The position numbers were made by a program, and so were the translations under genes. The notes below the pieces were generated by a model. The model saw only the letters and a list, made by a program, of their open reading frames with translations, had not been told where the DNA came from and ran no database searches. From Pseudomonas syringae KCTC 12500 (GTDB lineage Bacteria; Pseudomonadota; Gammaproteobacteria; Pseudomonadales; Pseudomonadaceae), in NCBI RefSeq assembly GCF_000507185.2, contig NZ_AYTM02000002.1, positions 4,313,501 through 4,377,500 on the forward strand: a stretch of 64,000 bases of DNA, read 5' to 3'. Each line of letters starts with the position of its first letter. The stretch's first letter is position 1. Below are positions 58,649 to 64,000 of this stretch, one piece after another.

Positions 58649-59503
58649 TCAGTCGTGCAGGGTTTCTGCCGCGTACAGCGTGTTTTCCAGCAGGCAGGCG
58701 CGGGTCATGGGGCCGACGCCGCCTGGAACCGGAGTGATCCAGCCGGCGCGGGGCAGGGCAGTCTCGTAAACCACGTCGCCTACCAGCTTGCCGTCTTCCT
58801 GGCGATTGATGCCGACATCAATGACGATCGCGCCCTGCTTGATCCATTCGCCTTTGACGAGGCCCGGCTTGCCGGCGGCAACTACCACAAGATCGGCACG
58901 ACCCACGTGGCCTGCCAGATCCTTGGTGAAACGGTGGGTCACCGTGACGGTGCAGCCCGCCAGCAGCAGTTCCATCGCCATCGGGCGGCCGACGATGTTG
59001 GACGCGCCGACGACGACGGCATCCAGACCGTACAGGTCGACACCGGTGCTTTCGAGCAGGGTCATGATGCCTTTGGGCGTGCACGGACGCAGCAGCGGAA
59101 TGCGCTGGGCGAGGCGACCCACGTTATAAGGATGGAAACCGTCCACGTCCTTGTCCGGGCGAATGCGCTCCAGCAGCAGCGAAGCGTCAAGGTGCGCGGG
59201 CAAGGGCAGTTGCAGCAGGACGCCGTCGACAGCGGCATCCTCATTGAGGCGGTCGATCAGATCGGTCAGTGCTGCCTGAGTGGTATCAGCGGGCAAGTCG
59301 TAAGCCTGGGAGATAAAACCGACTTCCTCGCAGTCCTTGCGCTTGTGAGAGACATAGACCTGGGAGGCGGGGTCGCTGCCGACCAGAATCACCGCGAGGC
59401 CCGGCGTACGCAGACCTTGCTGGCTACGTTCGGCGACACGTTTGGCGATCTGCTGGCGCAGGCTGGCGGCGATCGCCTTGCCGTCGATTAGTTTTGCAGT
59501 CAT
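58649..59503 (-). CDS. folD: Bifunctional methylenetetrahydrofolate dehydrogenase/cyclohydrolase
   Basis: 284 residues. The first signature is [14 protein letters not shown] with the catalytic Lys, and [11 protein letters not shown] and [14 protein letters not shown] follow. The NADP-binding signature is [17 protein letters not shown], and [10 protein letters not shown] lies near the end. It converts 5,10-methylene-THF to 10-formyl-THF in the cytoplasm. It is monocistronic. Length equals that of other pseudomonad FolD proteins. Confidence 0.96.
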   Translation of the reverse strand: MTAKLIDGKAIAASLRQQIAKRVAERSQQGLRTPGLAVILVGSDPASQVYVSHKRKDCEEVGFISQAYDLPADTTQAALTDLIDRLNEDAAVDGVLLQLPLPAHLDASLLLERIRPDKDVDGFHPYNVGRLAQRIPLLRPCTPKGIMTLLESTGVDLYGLDAVVVGASNIVGRPMAMELLLAGCTVTVTHRFTKDLAGHVGRADLVVVAAGKPGLVKGEWIKQGAIVIDVGINRQEDGKLVGDVVYETALPRAGWITPVPGGVGPMTRACLLENTLYAAETLHD

Positions 59504-59589
59504 GACGCGTGGTTAACCATCGAGAGGAAAAAAATGAGCGCGCATTCTCTCATGACATGACGCGAGGGCAAAGGCGATTGCTTTGTATA

Positions 59590-59662
59590 TTCAGCTAACT
59601 CCTTTATCTAGCTGAATTTTTTTCAAAAAAAGGTTGACGACCCCAGGGGGCGTCTATAAGAT
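59590..59662 (+). promoter_or_regulatory. tRNA operon promoter with UP-like A/T tract
   Basis: TTGACG (59634-59639) is followed after 15 nt by TATAAG (59655-59660); read as TAAGAT (59657) the spacing is 17. Directly upstream is AATTTTTTTCAAAAAAAGG (59615-59633), which resembles an rrn UP element. Before it, TTCAGCTA (59590-59597) and TAGCTGAA (59609-59616) form a perfect 8-bp dyad running into the T-tract. The leader to the first tRNA is about 130 nt. Confidence 0.65.
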
Positions 59663-59799
59663 TCGTCGCACTTGCCGGGCAGAGCCCAGCACTGGTTAAG
59701 CTAGCACTGGTTGATTCGGTCAGGCAGAGTTGCAAATCAGCTCGGTGTGATTGATTGAAAGCCTTTTAGTTTGTTATCGCAAGAGTACAAATTATATAA

Positions 59800-59876
59800 G
59801 TGCCCGTAGCTCAGCTGGATAGAGCATCCGCCTTCTAAGCGGATGGTCGCAGGTTCGAGTCCTGCCGGGTGCGCCA
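59800..59876 (+). tRNA. tRNA-Arg (anticodon TCT)
   Basis: A 77-nt cloverleaf with the anticodon loop CTTCTAA, the T-arm GCAGGTTCGAGTCCTGC and encoded CCA at 59874-59876. The acceptor stem GTGCCCG pairs with CGGGTGC with two G-U pairs. It reads AGA/AGG codons and is the first of three tRNAs in one unit. Confidence 0.96.
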
Positions 59877-59926
59877 TTCAAGGCAGCTTTGGCACAGCAA
59901 GTAGGTTGTATCGTCACGCGCAATAT

Positions 59927-60003
59927 GGTGGGCGTAGCTCAGTTGGTAGAGCACAGGATTGTGACTCCTGCGGTCGTGGGTTCGAACCCCATCGTCCACC
60001 CCA
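59927..60003 (+). tRNA. tRNA-His (anticodon GTG)
   Basis: The anticodon loop is TTGTGAC, the T-arm GTGGGTTCGAACCCCAT and the CCA is encoded at 60001-60003. The acceptor stem GTGGGCG starts at 59928. The G at 59927 is the encoded extra G-1 typical of tRNA-His, opposite C73. Confidence 0.97.
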
Positions 60004-60012
60004 TATTAAGAA

Positions 60013-60042
60013 GGGCGCCAGATTCATAGTCTGGCGCCTTTG
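60013..60042 (+). other. Hairpin between tRNA-His and tRNA-Leu
   Basis: GGCGCCAGA and TCTGGCGCC form a 9-bp perfect stem around a short loop and are followed by only TTT. It resembles a weak terminator or a processing structure inside the tRNA transcript. Confidence 0.5.
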
Positions 60043-60059
60043 CTTTAAAAGTCTGAAAT

Positions 60060-60144
60060 GCGGATGTGGTGGAATTGGTAGACACACTGGATTTAGGTTC
60101 CAGCGCCGCAAGGTGTGAGAGTTCGAGTCTCTCCGTCCGCACCA
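60060..60144 (+). tRNA. tRNA-Leu (anticodon TAG)
   Basis: An 85-nt class II tRNA. Acceptor is GCGGATG with its partner CGTCCGC, the anticodon stem CTGGA / TCCAG encloses the loop TTTAGGT, there is a long variable arm, and CCA is encoded at 60142-60144. It reads CUA and other CUN codons. Confidence 0.96.
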
Positions 60145-60189
60145 GATGTACTTTCGCCGGGTTCCAGTGAGCACCGCGAAAGCCAAGAG

Positions 60190-60215
60190 AAGCCCGCCAA
60201 GTGCGGGCTTTTTGT
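60190..60215 (+). terminator. Intrinsic terminator of the tRNA operon
   Basis: AAGCCCGC and GCGGGCTT pair around CAAGT and are followed by TTTTG, 46 nt after tRNA-Leu. Confidence 0.87.
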
Positions 60216-60389
60216 TGTCCTGGATTTCTCATTAGGCAGTTTTATCTGCGGTTTTGGCTGTGTCTGTGAGGTGGTGCGAATTTTGATCTGGTCGGCGATG
60301 GCTGAGGGGGAGAGGCTGCGGCGGCGCGAGCGGTAGTTCATGCTCGCGGCGCGCTGGACTGCAATTTCAGCCTGATGGAGGCTGTATGC

Positions 60390-60863
60390 TTATTCGATAA
60401 CCAGCAAAACCTTGGATTGGCACAGAAGTGATGAGTGCTCGCCCGGAATTTCAGTGACTACGCTGTAGCCGCCGGATTCCAGTGAGGATAAATCGGCAGA
60501 GAATGAAAAGCCTGATTTCAGGAAGTTTTCATTGCCGAACGCTTTGATCAGATCAGGGCGGTCCACGATCACAGGATCTTTGAACGTGACGGGGGTGCCT
60601 TTGTAGCCCGTCAGGCGAAGTCTGATTTCCTTGGGGGCGCGCTGGTTGGCTGTGTCGATGGCCCATCCGTTGAACTGGGCCATGCCTTTGGCTAAATAGA
60701 CAGTTGAGCCGGTCTTTCCGCCAATCGAGTCGATAGCGCACTTGTCTGTTGCATAGTTTGTGACTTTGGCTGCGCTTTCTTTGCTCCCGTCTTTATCATT
60801 GCACCCCGTCATGATCGCTGAAGTTATAGCGAGAACACTTACTGCAGCAATCATCTTGAGCAT
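60390..60863 (-). CDS. Putative lipoprotein of unknown function
   Basis: 157 residues from the ATG at 60863, which has an AGG site 10 nt upstream. The signal sequence (MLKMIAAVSVLAITSAIMTG) is followed by Cys21, a plausible though imperfect lipobox (IMTGC, Met at -3). The mature part opens NDKDGSKESAAKV and carries two further cysteines (DKCAIDSI and LLCQSKVLL) that could form a disulfide. It looks like a small beta-rich periplasmic domain. I do not recognise the family. It is an orphan gene between the tRNA terminator and a long non-coding stretch. Confidence 0.65.
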   Translation of the reverse strand: MLKMIAAVSVLAITSAIMTGCNDKDGSKESAAKVTNYATDKCAIDSIGGKTGSTVYLAKGMAQFNGWAIDTANQRAPKEIRLRLTGYKGTPVTFKDPVIVDRPDLIKAFGNENFLKSGFSFSADLSSLESGGYSVVTEIPGEHSSLLCQSKVLLVIE

Positions 60864-61955
60864 GATTTTTCCTGGGAGATGTCGATGTTGTGGGGAGGGG
60901 CTGAGTGGTTTTAACGGTTTGGCAGCGCATTGACGCGAGGCGGAGATTATATGATTCATCGTCGTCGCAGCCTCTGTCCCCGCTGCTCGGACAGCAAAAT
61001 CAGGGGTCGGATTATGGAGTGCTTAGCCCTGCAGCACAAGGGTGCAGGGTCGCCAGGCTCCGGGGTTGACCAGGTTCTCCCGTTGAATGATCCAGGCGAT
61101 CCGGCTGGCTTGATCTTTCCGTGCGTCAGGTGGGAGGCCGGCTTTGCATGCCGCTCGCTGCGATCCATCGCTTTCAGGCGAATTGACATGAAAGTCCCGC
61201 TGTTATGAGCTTGTGTCGAGGTGGTTATAAAAGTTCAGGTGTTTCGCGTGTCGATGTTTTGTAGGTGTCAGGTCAGCAAAAGTCTTGTCCCCGATAACTT
61301 GCAGCGCCGTCGCCTGGATGCTTGATATGTGCGAAGTGGGGTTATTGCCATAAGTTTCAGTTATTGATGAACGGAGGGCGATCGCCGAGCCGGGGGGTAT
61401 TTGCCCCCCCCCTGTTCGTTGTCAGGCGGTTGCGCGACCCGCCTGAGTAAAAAAGGCCAGTCCGGTCAATTGCTTGCCATGGGTGGCGCGGCATCGCTGC
61501 GTTGTGTACGATGCGCGCCGGGTTGAATAAGGCTTCGAAGTTGGAGCAGGTATTTGGTTGATTTTGTAATCGCCATCCGCCGGAGCCTGGATTGCCGGGG
61601 CGAGAGCTCCTCGGCTGCACGAAATGGCCGCCTTGAGCGGTTTTTTTGTTTCAAGGTATTCGTTTTAACGTTTCGCTGGTTCGGTGGTCACATTACCACT
61701 GGTCGAGTGGGGCGCTGTGTAGATGGAGTCGGTGATCGTCTTGTGCGGATGCGTCCTTATATAAAGGAAGCTGTGCCAGACCTGTCGCGGTTAGTGAGAG
61801 GGTCATTTCCATCTCGCCCGGCTGTAGGCCGATTCCTTCTTGTTAACCCGCCCTTTTTCAGTAGGGTGACTTCTTGAGTTTGACCCACTAGAATGCATGC
61901 CCTTGATTCTGGGGTCGGAAACGGCCGGCTAACGTCTGTGCAACGAGGAATATCC
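60864..61955. other. About 1.1-kb non-coding stretch upstream of tig
   Basis: I find no convincing gene here; short open frames have no ribosome-binding sites and unnatural composition. Visible structures are a GC hairpin, GGGGGG-TATTTG-CCCCCC, at about 61392-61410, and a CCGCCTTGAGCGG stem followed by TTTTTTT at about 61628-61647, which looks like a plus-strand terminator. The sequence is less GC-rich and more T-rich than its neighbours. GAGG at 61945-61948 is the tig ribosome-binding site. A small RNA ending at about 61647 is possible but unproven. Confidence 0.5.
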
Positions 61956-63266
61956 ATGCAAGTTTCTGTTGAAAACACTTCCGCTCTTGAGCGCCGCATG
62001 ACCATTGGCGTACCTGCCGAGCGCATCGAGACTGAAGTCAACAAGCGTCTGCAACAGACCGCGCGTAAAGCCAAGATCCCGGGCTTCCGCCCTGGCAAGG
62101 TGCCTATGAGCGTGATTCGTCAGCGTTACGAGGACGGCGCACGTCAGGAAGCACTGGGCGATCTGATTCAGGCTACTTTTTATGAAGCTGTGGTTGAGCA
62201 GAAGCTGAACCCGGCCGGTGCTCCTGCTGTAGAGCCCAAGTCGTTCGAAAAAGGCAAAGATCTGGAATACGTGGCTACTTTCGAAGTATTCCCGGAATTC
62301 ACCGTTGCCGGCTTCGACAGCATCTCCGTAGAGCGCCTGTCTGCCGACGTGGCTGACAGCGATCTCGACAACATGCTTGAAGTGCTGCGCAAGCAGAACG
62401 TTCGTTTCGAAGTGGCTGATCGTGCTGCCCAGAACGAAGACCAGTTGAACATCGATTTCGTCGGCAAGGTCGACGGCGAAGTGTTCGCTGGCGGTTCCGC
62501 TACCGGCACCCAGCTGGTTCTGGGTTCCGGCCGCATGATCCCTGGTTTCGAAGACGGTCTGGTTGGCGCCAAGGCCGGTGAAGAGCGCGTTCTGAACGTG
62601 ACCTTCCCTGAGGACTATCAGAACCTCGAGCTGGCCGGCAAGGCTGCCGAGTTCACCGTGACCGTCAACACCGTTTCCGAGCCAAAGCTGCCTGAGCTGA
62701 ACGAAGAGTTCTTCAAGCAGTTCGGTATCAAGGAAACCGGTATCGAAGGCTTCCGCACCGAAGTTCGCAAGAACATGGAGCGCGAGCTGCGTCAGGCGAT
62801 CAAGTCCAAGGTCAAGAATCAGGTCATGGACGGTCTGCTGGCCGCCAACCCGATCGAAGTGCCTAAAGCGCTGCTGGAAAACGAAGTCAACCGTCTGCGT
62901 GTGCAGGCCGTTCAGCAGTTCGGCGGCAACATCAAGCCTGACCAGCTGCCGGCAGAGCTGTTCGAAGAGCAGGCCAAGCGCCGCGTCGAGCTGGGTCTGA
63001 TCGTTGCCGAGGTCGTCAAGCAGTTCGACCTCAAGCCTGATGACGCTCGCGTTCGCGAAATGATTCAGGAAATGGCCTCCGCCTATCAGGAGCCTGAGCA
63101 GGTCGTTGCCTGGTACTACAAGAACGAGCAGCAAATGAACGAGGTACGTTCTGTTGTGCTTGAAGAGCAAGTTGTAGATACTGTTTTGCAGAAAGCTAGC
63201 GTGACCGACAAATCGGTCTCCTACGAAGAAGCTGTCAAGCCGGTGGAAGCTCCAAAAGCCGACTGA
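61956..63266 (+). CDS. tig: Trigger factor (ribosome-associated chaperone)
   Basis: 436 residues from the ATG at 61956 ([20 protein letters not shown]). The ribosome-binding signature is [12 protein letters not shown]. The FKBP-like PPIase domain lies around residues 150-245 ([20 protein letters not shown]). A helical C-terminal domain is next, with [14 protein letters not shown] at its start. It binds L23 at the ribosome exit and shields nascent chains. It is upstream of clpP in the conserved tig-clpP order, 91 bp apart. Confidence 0.97.
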   Translation: MQVSVENTSALERRMTIGVPAERIETEVNKRLQQTARKAKIPGFRPGKVPMSVIRQRYEDGARQEALGDLIQATFYEAVVEQKLNPAGAPAVEPKSFEKGKDLEYVATFEVFPEFTVAGFDSISVERLSADVADSDLDNMLEVLRKQNVRFEVADRAAQNEDQLNIDFVGKVDGEVFAGGSATGTQLVLGSGRMIPGFEDGLVGAKAGEERVLNVTFPEDYQNLELAGKAAEFTVTVNTVSEPKLPELNEEFFKQFGIKETGIEGFRTEVRKNMERELRQAIKSKVKNQVMDGLLAANPIEVPKALLENEVNRLRVQAVQQFGGNIKPDQLPAELFEEQAKRRVELGLIVAEVVKQFDLKPDDARVREMIQEMASAYQEPEQVVAWYYKNEQQMNEVRSVVLEEQVVDTVLQKASVTDKSVSYEEAVKPVEAPKAD

Positions 63267-63290
63267 TTTCTCTTTTCGTGCGAAAACACC

Positions 63291-63318
63291 CACAAGCCAG
63301 CCTTCGCGCTGGCTTGTG
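63291..63318 (+). other. Hairpin between tig and clpP
   Basis: CACAAGCCAGC and GCTGGCTTGTG form a perfect 11-bp stem around CTTCGC. No T-run follows (CGTATTC), so it may be a weak terminator or an mRNA-stabilising structure and not a full stop between the genes. Confidence 0.55.
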
Positions 63319-63357
63319 CGTATTCAAGACTCGACTATTTGGGAGTGAATGCAGGAC

Positions 63358-63999
63358 ATGTCCCGCAATTCTTATATTCAGCAGAACTCTGACATCCAGG
63401 CCGCTGGCGGCCTGGTCCCGATGGTTATCGAGCAGTCCGCCCGTGGCGAACGCGCCTATGACATCTATTCGCGCCTTCTCAAGGAGCGAGTCATCTTTAT
63501 GGTTGGTCCGGTAGAGGACTACATGGCCAACCTTATCGCGGCACAACTGCTCTTCCTTGAAGCGGAAAACCCGGACAAGGATATCCATCTCTACATCAAC
63601 TCGCCGGGCGGTTCGGTGACTGCAGGCATGTCGATCTACGACACCATGCAGTTCATCAAGCCGGACGTTTCGACCATCTGTATCGGTCAGGCTTGCAGCA
63701 TGGGTGCATTCCTGCTGGCCGGCGGTGCAGAAGGCAAGCGTCATTGCCTGCCCAACTCGCGGATGATGATTCACCAGCCGCTGGGCGGTTTCCAGGGCCA
63801 GGCGTCGGACATCGACATCCATGCCAAGGAAATCCTGCACATTCGTCATCGTCTCAACTCGCTGCTGGCGCATCACACCGGCCAGAGCCTCGAAACCATC
63901 GAGCGCGATACCGAGCGTGACAACTTCATGAGCGCAGAGCGTGCAGCCGAATACGGCCTGATCGACTCGGTGATCAACAAGCGTCAAATGCCTGCCTAA
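63358..63999 (+). CDS. clpP: ATP-dependent Clp protease proteolytic subunit
   Basis: 213 residues if started at the ATG at 63358 (MSRNSYIQ, the family start). An in-frame ATG at 63349 adds three residues and is closer to GGGAG at 63341-63345, so the start is not settled. The catalytic triad is visible: Ser in [15 protein letters not shown], His in [14 protein letters not shown], and Asp in the [11 protein letters not shown] region. It forms the tetradecameric serine protease chamber that works with ClpX and ClpA in the cytoplasm. The stop codon is one base before the window end; clpX is expected next. Confidence 0.97.
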
Positions 64000-64000
64000 G

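Noticed and set aside
61392..61647. A coding gene in the short frames around 61357-61877
   Set aside because: The frames are short, lack ribosome-binding sites and run through hairpin-forming homopolymer tracts.

Overview
The window is chromosomal DNA of a fluorescent pseudomonad of the Pseudomonas syringae group. The evidence is the GC-rich codon use, the gene order tRNA-Arg/His/Leu - tig - clpP, the dispersed P. syringae-style repeats, and above all the 3' end of a syringolin (syrbactin proteasome-inhibitor) biosynthesis cluster at the left edge. Almost all of the window is core genome. I see no insertion sequence, prophage or CRISPR array.

Layout. (1) 1-11007: the 3' three quarters of a giant NRPS/PKS gene whose domain order (end of A)-PCP-C-A-PCP-KS-AT-DH-KR-ACP-TE matches SylD, followed by the exporter sylE. 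(2) 11027-16134: a sugar-acid catabolic block with a FadR-type regulator and an IlvD/Edd dehydratase on the minus strand, diverging from an MFS aldonate-type transporter and a GguC/AraD1-type FAH protein. A 13-bp perfect palindrome of FadR-family type lies between the two arms. (3) 16270-18160: a small hypothetical protein, a periplasmic beta-propeller lactonase and a 60-residue secreted peptide, followed by a 440-bp repeat-rich spacer. (4) 18600-30345, minus strand: sbcDC nuclease genes and a complete MoxR-DUF58-DUF4381-BatA-BatB/TPR-BatD operon. (5) 30555-36933: a small amidohydrolase, a hypothetical protein and the 1618-residue NAD-glutamate dehydrogenase. (6) 37019-40471: mntP behind a yybP-ykoY (Mn2+) riboswitch, and acnB with a structured inverted-repeat element upstream. 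(7) 40874-45562: a DUF1289 protein, miaE, and a marR-emrA-emrB efflux operon whose promoter carries two tandem operators. (8) 45752-50307: lpxH-ppiB (minus) and glnS-cysS (plus). (9) 50415-58586: a sigma-54 activator divergent from a six-gene glycerol-type ABC transporter operon (GlpSTPQ-DUF2160-GlpV). A GG-N10-GC promoter and seven direct TGTTCA hexamers lie between them. (10) 58649-63999: folD, a tRNA operon with an UP-element-like promoter, a putative lipoprotein, a roughly 1.1-kb non-coding stretch, tig and clpP.

The natural-product genes correspond to a described system (syringolin). The less obvious signals are regulatory or architectural: the iterated TGTTCA array upstream of the sigma-54 promoter, the complementary degeneracy of the two transporter ATPases, the 139-bp inverted-repeat element upstream of acnB, and a three-copy dispersed GACGC(A/G)GAGCGT repeat. 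Everything was read by eye; no database search or folding was run.
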